Shown: positions 33,181 through 41,571 of the stretch, piece after piece
Numbering within the stretch: the stretch's first letter is position 1
Layout: each line of letters begins with the position of its first letter
Assembly: GCA_046349085.1 (NCBI GenBank)
Contig: JAXMDA010000002.1
Span: 62,001-126,000, forward strand
Direction: 5' to 3'
Origin: JAJXWB01 sp046349085
GTDB lineage: Bacteria > Pseudomonadota > Alphaproteobacteria > Rhizobiales > Beijerinckiaceae
Length of the DNA: 64,000 nt
Translations under genes and position numbers: made by a program
The notes under the pieces: generated by a model
Seen by the model: the letters and a program-made list of their open reading frames with translations, nothing else
What the model was told of the DNA's origin: nothing
The model's database searches: none

Positions 33181-34962
33181 ATGAATATTTTCGCCGATTT
33201 TCACGCCCGCGTAGCCGCGATCCTGCAGCGTTTCGCCAGGGACGGCCGCCTGCCTGCCGATCTCGACATGGCGCGCTTCGTCGTCGAGCCCCCGCGCGAG
33301 GCCGCTCTGGGCGATCTCGCGGTCAACGCCGCGATGGTCTTCGCCAGGGAAGCGAAGGCCGGCTTCGGCAATCCGCGCCAGCTCGCGACCGAAATCGCCT
33401 TTGCGCTCGCCGAGGACGCCGACGTCTCGCAGGCGGAGGTCGCTGGTCCCGGCTTCATCAACATCCGCCTCCAGCCGCATGTCTTTTCGAGCGTTCTGCG
33501 CGCCGCCCTGTCGCAAGGCGGGGATTTCGGCCGCGCGCCGAAAGGCAGGGTGGGCGAGGCCCAGAAGATCAACGTCGAGTATGTCTCGGCCAACCCCACC
33601 GGCCCCATGCACGTCGGCCACGGACGCGGCGCCGTGTTCGGCGACGCGCTCGCCAATCTGCTGGAATTTGCGGGTCACACGGTCACGCGCGAATATTACA
33701 TCAACGACGCAGGCGCGCAGGTCGACGTGCTCGCGCGCTCTGCGCATCTGCGCTACCGCGAGGCGCTGGGCGAGAATGTCGGCGAAATCCCGGAAGGCCT
33801 CTATCCCGGCGACTATCTCGTCTCCGTCGGCAAGGGGCTTGCGGACAAATATGGCGCGCGCCTGCGGGACATGCCGGAGGCCGAATGGTTGGAGACCGTT
33901 CGCGTCTTCGCCATCGACGCGATGATGGACATGATCCGCGCCGATCTCGCCGCGCTCAACATCACGCACGAAGTCTTCTTTTCCGAGCGTTCGCTGACGC
34001 GCGGGCCGGGCGGGGACAAGGTCGCCGAGGCGATTGCGTTCTTGCGTGAGAAAGGCCTCGTCTACGTCGGCCGTCTCGCGCCGCCCAAGGGCAAGCTGCC
34101 CGACGATTGGGAGGACCGCGAGCAGACCCTTTTCCGCTCGACGCAGTTCGGCGACGACGTCGACCGTCCTCTGCTGAAGTCGGACGGCGGCTATACCTAT
34201 TTCGCCAGCGACATCGCCTATCACAAGGTCAAGATCGACGGCGGCTACAATACGCTGATCGACGTCTGGGGCGCCGATCACGGGGGCTACGTCAAGCGCA
34301 TGGACGCGGCGGTGAAGGCGCTGTCGGAGGGCAGGGTCGCGCTCGACGTCAAGCTTTGCCAGCTCGTCAAGCTGATGCGCGCGGGCGAGCCGGTGAAGAT
34401 GTCGAAGCGGTCGGGCGATTTCGTCACGTTGCGCGAAGTGGTCGACGAAGTCGGCGTCGACGCCGTGCGCTTCATGATGCTCTACCGCAAGAACGACGCG
34501 CCGCTGGAATTCGACCTCGCCAGGGTGATCGAGCAGTCCAGGGACAACGCCGTCTTCTACGTGCAATACGCGCACGCCCGCGCGAAGTCGGTCATGCGTC
34601 AGGCGCGCGCGGCCTTCCCAGACCTCGATCTGTCGGCGGGGGCGCTCGCTGCGGCCGATCTGGGGCAGTTGACGGACGAGGGCGAAACCGGCCTTGTCAA
34701 AATGCTGGCGCAATTCCCCCGCGTTATCGAGGCTGCAGCGGCAGCCCACGAGCCGCACCGCCTGGCGTTTTACCTGCATGAGCTGGCCAGCCTGCTTCAT
34801 GCCCAGTGGAACAGGGGAAAAGATGCCGCGGAATTACGTTTTGTTAATGAAAACAAGAGAGATTTGACCTGCGCCAGGCTCGCGTTGATCTTTTCTTTAT
34901 CAACCGTTCTGGCCGCAGGACTGGGGGTCCTGGGAGTGAGCGCTCCGGACGAGATGCGCTAG
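33181..34962 (+). CDS. argS: Arginyl-tRNA synthetase
   Basis: A 593-residue class I synthetase charging tRNA-Arg. The ATG at 33181 starts MNIFADFHARVAAIL; a longer frame from 33151 is open but unlikely. Motifs: NVEYVSANPTGPMHVGHGRG (the HIGH-type motif is HVGHG), YTYFASDIAYH, DVWGADHGGYV, and KMSKRSGDFVTL for the KMSKS loop. The C-terminal anticodon domain ends with an extension rich in small residues. It begins the conserved alphaproteobacterial order argS-SPOR-nagZ-scpA-scpB. Confidence 0.97.
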   Translation: MNIFADFHARVAAILQRFARDGRLPADLDMARFVVEPPREAALGDLAVNAAMVFAREAKAGFGNPRQLATEIAFALAEDADVSQAEVAGPGFINIRLQPHVFSSVLRAALSQGGDFGRAPKGRVGEAQKINVEYVSANPTGPMHVGHGRGAVFGDALANLLEFAGHTVTREYYINDAGAQVDVLARSAHLRYREALGENVGEIPEGLYPGDYLVSVGKGLADKYGARLRDMPEAEWLETVRVFAIDAMMDMIRADLAALNITHEVFFSERSLTRGPGGDKVAEAIAFLREKGLVYVGRLAPPKGKLPDDWEDREQTLFRSTQFGDDVDRPLLKSDGGYTYFASDIAYHKVKIDGGYNTLIDVWGADHGGYVKRMDAAVKALSEGRVALDVKLCQLVKLMRAGEPVKMSKRSGDFVTLREVVDEVGVDAVRFMMLYRKNDAPLEFDLARVIEQSRDNAVFYVQYAHARAKSVMRQARAAFPDLDLSAGALAAADLGQLTDEGETGLVKMLAQFPRVIEAAAAAHEPHRLAFYLHELASLLHAQWNRGKDAAELRFVNENKRDLTCARLALIFSLSTVLAAGLGVLGVSAPDEMR

Positions 34963-35053
34963 GGCGCGAACGCCGCTTCGCCCGCCGCCCCGGGGCTTCT
35001 CCGAATGTGATCGTCGCTCGCACAGGCGTCGAATCGCAGTTGAGGTGGTGAAA

Positions 35054-36580
35054 ATGAGCGCAGCCCCCGAACGTCGCGAGCCGATCGATATCGATGAATT
35101 TGAGCGTCGTCTGCGCGGGCCTGAGCCCGTGCGCCGCGCCGAGGACCCGCTGGCCGAGCTCGCCCGCCTTGTTGGCGGGCAAAATCAGCAGGCGGTCGAC
35201 CCCTTCGCCGAACTGTTCGCGGACAAGGGCCGCAGGAGCGCGCCGCCCGTTGCTCCCCCGCTCGCGCCGCCTCCGGTCGCGCCGCCATTCGCGCCGCATA
35301 TCGTGCCCCCGCCCGTGGAAGCGGAGGCGCCGCAGCGCGATCCTTTTGCGGATTTCCCGGATCTGCGCCCGCTGCTGCGCGGCGCCGACCATGGACCGTC
35401 GTCCGTTCCTCCGATTCCGCCTGCGCCCGAGCCGCGTGACTTTGCGCTGCCCGCTGGCGCCGAGCCCTATCCGGAGACCCTGAGCCCGTCCTCGCAATTC
35501 GAGGACTGGGCCGAGGCGCCGGAACTGTCGCCCGACGCCCCCGCGGCCGAGGTTCCGCGCGAACGCTCGAAGAAGCCGCTTTACGTCGCCGCCGCGGTGA
35601 TTGCCGCCGGCTTCGTCGCCATCGGCTCCACGCTCGCCTGGCGGGGCGGCGCGCATCAGGCCGGCGGCGTCGCGACCATCGCGGCGTCCACCAATCCGAC
35701 CAAGGTGCAGCCCAAGGAAGGCGAGGGCGGCGAAAAGACCGCGCGTGAGTCGACCATGCTCGAGCGCACCGCAGCGCCGCCCGTCAAGAAGGTCGTGACC
35801 CGCGACGAGCAGCCGATGGACGTGTCCGCCGCCGCCAAGACGCCGCGCATTATCCCGCTGGAGGAAAACGCCGGCTCGACGCCCGCCGCCGCGTCGAGTT
35901 CCTCGGGCGCAGCCTCCGTGCCGGCCGTCGCGCCGCCCGCGCCCTCCATGCGATCCGCGTCCGAGCCGGCGCAGCGGTCGGCCTTTCCCGAGCCCAAGCG
36001 CGTGAAGACGGTCTCGGTTCGCGCCGATGGCTCGATCATCAACGGCGGCGGCGGCGAGAGCGCCGCGCCGGCGCCTGCCGCCGCGCCCAAGGCGCCGGAA
36101 CGGACGACGCCCGCGCCGGCCCGCAACGCCACGCCGAAATCCGCGACCCGCGCCGACGCCACCTCTTCGGCCGGGGCTGCTGCCGCGCCCAAGCCGGCGG
36201 CGGCGAAGCCAAAGGCGGAGGTCAAGCCTGAAGCCAAGCCCGAGCCCAAGCCCGCCGCCAAGGCGCGCGTGGCCGCCGTGCAGCCGAAGGACGACGCGCC
36301 GGCCGCCGCCGACGCTTCCGACGACGATGCGCCCAAGGCCGCGTCCTCCGGCGGCTATGCCGTGCAGGTCGCCTCGGCCGGCTCGGAAACCGAGGCCCGC
36401 CAGACGGCGGCGCGTCTTGGCGACAAGCTCTCCGGCGCGCTCGGCGGCCGGCGTCCCTCGGTCGTCAAGGCCTCCGACTCGCTCTACCGCGTCCGTGTGA
36501 CCGGGCTCTCCAAGGAAAGCGCGACCGCCATGTGCGGCAAGGTCAAGGCCGCCGGCGGCGCCTGCTTCGTCGCCCGCTGA
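35054..36580 (+). CDS. SPOR-domain cell envelope protein
   Basis: A 508-residue membrane protein: a disordered proline-rich cytoplasmic part (residues about 1-170), one membrane helix (LYVAAAVIAAGFVAIGSTLA, about 178-197), a long Ala/Pro/Lys-rich periplasmic linker, and a C-terminal SPOR domain (GGYAVQVASAGSETEARQTA, then SDSLYRVRVTGLSKESATAM). SPOR domains bind denuded peptidoglycan at division sites. The ATG at 35054 is chosen because AGGTGG lies 6 bases upstream; GTG codons at 35045 and 35048 are also in frame. It lies between argS and nagZ as in other alphaproteobacteria. Confidence 0.88.
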   Translation: MSAAPERREPIDIDEFERRLRGPEPVRRAEDPLAELARLVGGQNQQAVDPFAELFADKGRRSAPPVAPPLAPPPVAPPFAPHIVPPPVEAEAPQRDPFADFPDLRPLLRGADHGPSSVPPIPPAPEPRDFALPAGAEPYPETLSPSSQFEDWAEAPELSPDAPAAEVPRERSKKPLYVAAAVIAAGFVAIGSTLAWRGGAHQAGGVATIAASTNPTKVQPKEGEGGEKTARESTMLERTAAPPVKKVVTRDEQPMDVSAAAKTPRIIPLEENAGSTPAAASSSSGAASVPAVAPPAPSMRSASEPAQRSAFPEPKRVKTVSVRADGSIINGGGGESAAPAPAAAPKAPERTTPAPARNATPKSATRADATSSAGAAAAPKPAAAKPKAEVKPEAKPEPKPAAKARVAAVQPKDDAPAAADASDDDAPKAASSGGYAVQVASAGSETEARQTAARLGDKLSGALGGRRPSVVKASDSLYRVRVTGLSKESATAMCGKVKAAGGACFVAR

Positions 36581-36594
36581 CCGGACGCGACCGC

Positions 36595-37611
36595 ATGGCG
36601 CCGCGCGCATTCATCTGCGGGTGTTCGTCGACGGCGCTGACCGTCGACGAAGAGGCCTTCATTCGCGAGAGCGATCCCTGGGGCCTGATCCTGTTCAAGC
36701 GCAACGTGGTCGATCGCGAGCAGATGCGCGCGCTGACCGATCGTTTTCGCGCGATCACGGGCCGGACGGACGCCGCCGTCCTGATCGACCAGGAGGGCGG
36801 GCGCGTGCAGCGCATGGCCGCAAACCACTGGCCGGCGTATCCGTCCGCCGCCAGGCTCGCCGCCGCCTCCCCGGATCCCGCGGAGCAGGTGCAGGCGGTC
36901 TTTCTCGCCGCCCGCCTTATCGCCCACGACCTGGCCGAGGTCGGCGTCAATGTCGATTGCCTTCCCGTGCTCGACCTGCCGGTCGCCGGCAGCCACGCCA
37001 TTATCGGCGACCGCGCCTATGGCGAGGACCCTGAGACGGTAGCGCGTCTCGGCCGCTCGGCCGCCGAAGGACTGATGGCGGGCGGCGTCCTGCCGGTGTT
37101 CAAACATGTCCCCGGGCATGGCCGCGCCCGCTCCGACAGTCACCTCGAATTGCCGACCGTCGAAACGTCGCGGGACGAGCTTGAGCATAGCGATTTCGCG
37201 CCTTTCAAGGCCAATGCCGACCTGCCGGTCGCCATGACCGCCCATGTCGTGTTCAAGGCCATCGACCCGGGCCGCCCGGCGACCCTGTCGCCAGTCGTTG
37301 TCAACGAAATCATTCGTGGATTCATAGGCTTCGACGGTCTGTTGATGAGCGACGACCTCTCCATGAAGGCGCTGTCCGGCTCCTTCCGCGACCGGGCGCG
37401 CGCGCTGTTTGCGGCTGGCGTCGACCTCGCCCTGCATTGCAATGGCGATCTGGCGGAAGCGCGGGAGGTGGCCGCCGAAGCGCCCGTGCTCGCCGGCAAG
37501 GCGCTGGAGAGGGCCGAAAGGGCGCTGGCGCGCATCGCCGGGACCCGGCTGGCCTTCGATCCTGTGGAATCCCGCGAGAAACTCGCCGCAGCGCTTGCGA
37601 GCGCGGCCTAG
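36595..37611 (+). CDS. nagZ: Beta-N-acetylhexosaminidase
   Basis: A 338-residue cytoplasmic GH3 glycosidase that removes N-acetylglucosamine from muropeptides in cell-wall recycling. The NagZ signature with its flexible catalytic loop is KHVPGHGRARSDSHLELP (about residue 163). The nucleophile aspartate is in GLLMSDDLSMKAL. Substrate motifs LIDQEGGRVQRM and GDRAYGEDPE are also present. The ATG at 36595 begins MAPRAFICGCS; an open frame running back into the SPOR gene is a shadow. Confidence 0.95.
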   Translation: MAPRAFICGCSSTALTVDEEAFIRESDPWGLILFKRNVVDREQMRALTDRFRAITGRTDAAVLIDQEGGRVQRMAANHWPAYPSAARLAAASPDPAEQVQAVFLAARLIAHDLAEVGVNVDCLPVLDLPVAGSHAIIGDRAYGEDPETVARLGRSAAEGLMAGGVLPVFKHVPGHGRARSDSHLELPTVETSRDELEHSDFAPFKANADLPVAMTAHVVFKAIDPGRPATLSPVVVNEIIRGFIGFDGLLMSDDLSMKALSGSFRDRARALFAAGVDLALHCNGDLAEAREVAAEAPVLAGKALERAERALARIAGTRLAFDPVESREKLAAALASAA

Positions 37612-37664
37612 AGGGGCCACATTCCGCGCCGAAACTTAAGTATCGGACGCGGTGAGTGATTCGC

Positions 37665-38465
37665 ATGGCGGCGCCCCTGCCATTTGACATGGAGCCCCTC
37701 GACAAGGGCGAGACCGAAGAGGCCTTTCTCGTCGACGTCGACGGGTTCGAGGGGCCGCTCGACCTGCTGCTCGAACTGGCGCGCCGCCAGAAGGTCGATC
37801 TCGCCAAGATTTCCGTGCTGGCGCTGGCCGAGCAATATCTCGCTTTCATCGAGGAGGCGCGAAAGGTCCGGCTCGAACTCGCCGCCGACTATCTCGTCAT
37901 GGCCGCCTGGCTCGCCTACCTGAAGTCGCGTCTGCTTCTGCCGACCCCGCCCAAGGCGGACGAACCCGCCGCCGCCGACCTCGCCGCGGCGCTTGCCGAG
38001 CGCCTGAGGCGCCTCGAGGCCATCCGCACGGCGGCCGAGCAGCTCGTCAACCGCGCGCGCATTGGCCGGGACATGGCGATGCGCGGCGGCGGCGAGGGCA
38101 TCGAGACCGTCGCGACGCCGCAATGGCAGGCCTCGATCTTCGATCTTCTCTCCGCCTATGCGCGGCAGCGGCAAAAGCAGGCGTTGTCGAAGGTCACGCT
38201 CAAGCAGCGTCATGTCTGGTCGCTCGCCGAAGCGCGCGAGGCGCTGGAGCGCCTGTCCGGCATGGCGCGCGAATGGACCGTGCTCGACGACTATCTCCTG
38301 CAATATTGCGTCTCGCCGGAGGTCGCGCGCACGGTGCGGGCTTCGTCCTTCACCGCGTCGCTGGAGCTGGTGCGCGAGGGTCGCCTCGACATCAGGCAGG
38401 ATCGCGCGTTCGCGCCGATCTGGCTGAGGCGCAAGGATGAGATGCCGCTGGCGGCTGCGGAATAA
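37665..38465 (+). CDS. scpA: Segregation and condensation protein A
   Basis: A 266-residue kleisin that joins SMC and ScpB in chromosome condensation. Typical segments are FEGPLDLLLELARRQKVDLA near the N-terminus, EQYLAFIEEARKVRLELAAD and YLVMAAWLAYLKSRLLLP, and a C-terminal winged helix (LVREGRLDIRQDRAFAPIWL). The ATG at 37665 has GGTGAG upstream; a GTG at 37656 is in frame. It is followed 56 bases later by scpB. Confidence 0.94.
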   Translation: MAAPLPFDMEPLDKGETEEAFLVDVDGFEGPLDLLLELARRQKVDLAKISVLALAEQYLAFIEEARKVRLELAADYLVMAAWLAYLKSRLLLPTPPKADEPAAADLAAALAERLRRLEAIRTAAEQLVNRARIGRDMAMRGGGEGIETVATPQWQASIFDLLSAYARQRQKQALSKVTLKQRHVWSLAEAREALERLSGMAREWTVLDDYLLQYCVSPEVARTVRASSFTASLELVREGRLDIRQDRAFAPIWLRRKDEMPLAAAE

Positions 38466-38521
38466 AGCGTATTTGGCGGGCGCTTCGGCGCCCCGGTAGT
38501 GTGATGGTTTGAGGAGACGAC

Positions 38522-39310
38522 ATGGCCGAAACGGCGCGCGCATTCGAATTCGTGGAGGACGAGGACCGGGCGCTTGAAGAAGCGCGCGCCGCCTTGCTCG
38601 CGGAATCCAAGCGCATTGTCGAGGCGCTGCTCTTCGCTTCGGCCGAGCCGCTCGAAGAACGCCTGCTCGCCGAGCGCCTGCCCGACGGCGCCGATCTCGA
38701 CGCCGCGCTCGCGGCGTTGCGCGAGGATTATGCGACGCGCGGCGTCAATCTCGCGCGCGCCGGGACCAAATGGTATTTCCGCACGGCGGACGATCTGGGC
38801 TGGCTGCTGCGCCGCGAGGAGACGCCGCAGAAGAAGCTGACGCGCGCCGCCATCGAGACGCTCGCCATCGTCGCCTATCACCAGCCGGTGACGCGCGCGG
38901 AGATCGAGGACATCAGGGGCGTCGCCATCTCCAAGGGCACGCTCGACGTATTGCTGGAAACCGGCTGGATCAGGCTGCGCGGCCGCCGCAAGGCGCCGGG
39001 CCGTCCGATCACTTACGGCACGACCGACAGGTTCCTTGTCCACTTCGGGCTCGAGCAGATTTCCGACTTGCCGGGCCTTGAGGAACTCAAGGGCGCGGGC
39101 CTCTTCGACGGCCGTCTGCCGCCGGGGTTCGGCGTGCCCAAGCCCGACGACGGCGAGGCGCTGACCGCGGACGAGGATCCGCTCGACGCGGACGACACGG
39201 CCGAGGATTTTCCGCTGCTCGCGCAAGTGGAACAAGTGGAAGATGGCGAGGTCGATGCGACCGGCGAAACGTCGGGCCAGCCGGAGCCGGATTCCGAGGC
39301 CGCGGAATGA
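38522..39310 (+). CDS. scpB: Segregation and condensation protein B
   Basis: A 262-residue partner of ScpA. It has two winged-helix domains: RIVEALLFASAEPLEERLLA at about 30 and AIETLAIVAYHQPVTRAEIE at about 115, followed by GVAISKGTLDVLLETGWIRL. The C-terminal 60 residues are acidic and probably disordered. GAGGAGACGAC precedes the ATG. In most relatives tatA follows; here a PAP2 phosphatase gene starts 20 bases after the stop. Confidence 0.93.
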   Translation: MAETARAFEFVEDEDRALEEARAALLAESKRIVEALLFASAEPLEERLLAERLPDGADLDAALAALREDYATRGVNLARAGTKWYFRTADDLGWLLRREETPQKKLTRAAIETLAIVAYHQPVTRAEIEDIRGVAISKGTLDVLLETGWIRLRGRRKAPGRPITYGTTDRFLVHFGLEQISDLPGLEELKGAGLFDGRLPPGFGVPKPDDGEALTADEDPLDADDTAEDFPLLAQVEQVEDGEVDATGETSGQPEPDSEAAE

Positions 39311-39330
39311 GCGACCGGGCCAATTGAGAA

Positions 39331-39939
39331 ATGCTCGCCGCGCGCTTCGCTGAATTCCTCTACACGATCACCAGTTTCGGCGACGCCAATCTGATCGCGC
39401 CGCCAGTGTGCGGCGCCATCGCGGCGCTGTGGGCGCTCGGCGAGCGCCGCAATGCGCGCGCGCTGGCTATTGCCTTCGCGCTGTGCCTTGCGGCGACGGT
39501 GTTGTCGAAAATCCTGTTCATGTTCGTTTATCGCGGCGGCCCGCTGCGCAGTCCGAGCGGTCACACGGCGCTCGCCGCCTTCGTCTACGGCTCGCTCGCC
39601 GTCGTGGCGTGGAAGCGCGAAAGCCTCGGCGCGCTGCGGTACGTGATCGCCGCGCTTTGCGCGGCGATCGTGCTTGGCGTCGCCGTCAGCCGGTTCGAGA
39701 TCGGCGGCCACAGCCGGACGGAAACCGCCTTCGGGCTCGTCTACGGCGTCGGCGCCGTCGCTTTTCTCGCGCGGCGCTTCGCATGGCGGCCGCTGCCGCA
39801 AACCAGCATCGCGCTGTCGACTGTCGCCGGGCTCGTCGTCACGCTCGCGGCCTATCTTGTGCTGTCGTCGGGCTATTTCGACGAGGAGGCCATTGCCGGC
39901 TTCACGGACTGGCTGAAGGGCCTCGCCTTACGCGCGTGA
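39331..39939 (+). CDS. PAP2-family membrane phosphatase
   Basis: A 202-residue polytopic protein with acid-phosphatase motifs: RSPSGHTALAAF (motif 2) and SRFEIGGHSRTETAFG (motif 3, with SR and His). Motif 1 is less clear (SKILFMFVYRGGPL). It has about five hydrophobic segments. Such enzymes dephosphorylate undecaprenyl pyrophosphate or phospholipids in the periplasmic leaflet. It follows scpB closely and may be co-transcribed. No good ribosome site is visible (CCAATTGAGAA precedes the ATG). Confidence 0.82.
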   Translation: MLAARFAEFLYTITSFGDANLIAPPVCGAIAALWALGERRNARALAIAFALCLAATVLSKILFMFVYRGGPLRSPSGHTALAAFVYGSLAVVAWKRESLGALRYVIAALCAAIVLGVAVSRFEIGGHSRTETAFGLVYGVGAVAFLARRFAWRPLPQTSIALSTVAGLVVTLAAYLVLSSGYFDEEAIAGFTDWLKGLALRA

Positions 39940-39971
39940 CCGGCAGGCCGGGATCGGTGGCGCTCTTCACC

Positions 39972-40094
39972 GCCGTCATTGCGAGGAGCTCAGGCGAAAT
40001 CGCCGAAGGCGATTTCTGCCGAAGCGACGAAGCAATCCATCCATGCGGATAGGCCCGGTGGATGGATTTGCTTAGCTGCGCTCGCAATGACGGC
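39972..40094. repeat. Long interspersed inverted repeat (GTCATTGCGAG type)
   Basis: Perfect 14-base terminal arms, GCCGTCATTGCGAG (39972-39985) and CTCGCAATGACGGC (40081-40094), enclose a second pair formed by GAAGCAATCCATCC and GGATGGATTTGCTT, plus a small GCGAAATCGCC-GAAGGCGATTTC hairpin. The whole 123 bases could fold into one long stem. Elements with the same ends (CGTCATTGCGAGGAGC) are scattered through many alphaproteobacterial genomes. Only this copy is in the window. It lies between a PAP2 gene and a convergent binding-protein gene. Confidence 0.75.
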
Positions 40095-40150
40095 GTTGTT
40101 TCCGGTGAATGAGGAAACGCTTGAGGACCGCAGGCAGAGCCGCGGGCCTG

Positions 40151-40179
40151 ACGCAAAAGGGCGGCGTAACACGCCGCCC
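40151..40179 (-). terminator. Rho-independent terminator of the first binding-protein gene
   Basis: On the minus strand GGGCGGCGT and ACGCCGCCC (40171-40179 and 40159-40167) form a 9-base-pair stem with a 3-base loop, followed by CTTTTGCGT. It lies 24 bases after the stop of the gene ending at 40203. Confidence 0.75.
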
Positions 40180-40202
40180 TCGCGTTGCGACCGGCGCGCC
40201 GG

Positions 40203-41420
40203 TCAGTTCGTCGCCTTCTTGCTGGCGTCGTAGATTTCGCCGAACAGCACCCAGCGGTCGCCTTCGAATTTCTGCAACTGTTCCTGCTGGATCGGCGCGA
40301 AATCCTCGGGGCCGGTCGTCACGGTGATGCCCGGCAGCAGCATCTCGAACTTGACGTTCTTGAAGCTGGCCGCCTGCTTCATGATGTTTTCGCGCGTGAG
40401 ATCGTCGCCGCACATCTTCAGGAGCTGCACGAGACCCTGCGCCACGTTGTAGCCGTAGACGATGTTGGCGTTCGTCTTGTCGGCGCCGGGCATGTACTTG
40501 TCGACGAAGGCGAGCCAGTTCTTGAAGCCGGCGTCCTCCTTCCATTGCGGATCGGTCGGGTCCTTCAGGTAGCCGGTCGAGATGATGCCCTGCGCGTTCT
40601 CGAAGCCCGCGGGCTTCAGCACGGCGCCGACCGAGGCGGAGACGTTGTTGAGGAAGTGCAGCGGCTTCCAGTTCATTTCCGCCGCCTTCTTGATCGCCAT
40701 CGCCGCGAATTTCGGCGTGGTGATGTTGAAGAACGTGTCGGCGCCGGAAGCCTGCAGGCGCGACATCTGCGAATCGATCGTCGGGTCGGAGACTTCGTAG
40801 GTCAGCGTGATGACGGGTTTGATCTTGTCGGCGAGCCCGTCCATGAAGCCCTTGAGGTAGTCCTTACCGTAATCGTCGTTCTGGTAGAGGATCGCGATCT
40901 TGGCGTTGGGCTTGTTCTTGAGAATGTATTGCGCGTAGATCACGCCCTCGGCCTGGTAGCTCGGCTGCCAGCCCATGGTCCACGGATATTCCTTCGGGCT
41001 GTCCCATTTTGTCGCGCCGGTGGCGACGAAAAGCTGCGGCACCTTCTGCGCGTTCATGTATTTCTGGATGGCCGTATTCGGCGGCGTGCCGAGCGGATTG
41101 AAGATCATCAGAACGTTGTCGCTCTCGACGAGCTTGCGCGCCTGTTCGACCGTCTTGGGCGGGCTGTAGCCGTCGTCATATGAGACGAAGTTGATCTTGC
41201 GGCCGTTGACGCCGCCTTCGTCGTTGATCTTCTTGAAATAGGCGGCTTCCGTCTGGCCGATGACGCCGTAGGCGGACGCCGGCCCGCTGTAGGGCATGAT
41301 GTTGCCGATCTTGACCTCGGTGTCGGTGACGCCGGGCCCGTATTTCTTCTGCGCCACGGCGGCGCCCGACATGCCGACGGCGAGCGCCGCCGCAAGCAGG
41401 AATTTGGCGTTCTGCTTCAT
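40203..41420 (-). CDS. Amino-acid/aromatic-type ABC substrate-binding protein, copy 1
   Basis: A 405-residue periplasmic type I binding protein (LivK-like, receptor-ligand-binding fold). The signal peptide is MKQNAKFLLAAALAVGMSG with cleavage after AVA. Characteristic segments are VKIGNIMPYSGPASAYGVIG, VESDNVLMIFNPLGTPPNTA and GATKWDSPKEYPWTMGWQPS. It aligns without gaps and with most residues identical to the neighbouring gene at 41572-42789. No permease or ATPase gene is adjacent, so its transporter lies elsewhere. In purple bacteria such proteins bind branched-chain amino acids, fatty acids or aromatic acids; the ligand here is unknown. Confidence 0.9.
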   Translation of the reverse strand: MKQNAKFLLAAALAVGMSGAAVAQKKYGPGVTDTEVKIGNIMPYSGPASAYGVIGQTEAAYFKKINDEGGVNGRKINFVSYDDGYSPPKTVEQARKLVESDNVLMIFNPLGTPPNTAIQKYMNAQKVPQLFVATGATKWDSPKEYPWTMGWQPSYQAEGVIYAQYILKNKPNAKIAILYQNDDYGKDYLKGFMDGLADKIKPVITLTYEVSDPTIDSQMSRLQASGADTFFNITTPKFAAMAIKKAAEMNWKPLHFLNNVSASVGAVLKPAGFENAQGIISTGYLKDPTDPQWKEDAGFKNWLAFVDKYMPGADKTNANIVYGYNVAQGLVQLLKMCGDDLTRENIMKQAASFKNVKFEMLLPGITVTTGPEDFAPIQQEQLQKFEGDRWVLFGEIYDASKKATN

Positions 41421-41530
41421 CGTTTTCTCCCCTCATGATGGCCGCTCGGCGGCCCCGTTTCCTCACCTTGCTTTTCGTTCGGGCCCGCCTGGCGTCTTGG
41501 CGCGCCTGCGGCAGGTCTTCTTGTTGATCG

Positions 41531-41557
41531 AGAGAAGGGGCGGCCGGACGGCCGCCC
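41531..41557 (-). terminator. Probable terminator between the two binding-protein genes
   Basis: GGGCGGCCG (41538-41546) and CGGCCGCCC (41549-41557) form a 9-base-pair stem with a 2-base closing turn, followed on the minus strand by CCTTCTCT. The T-tract is weak, so termination may be partial, allowing read-through from copy 2 into copy 1. Confidence 0.5.
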
Positions 41558-41571
41558 GCATCGGTTCGCGT

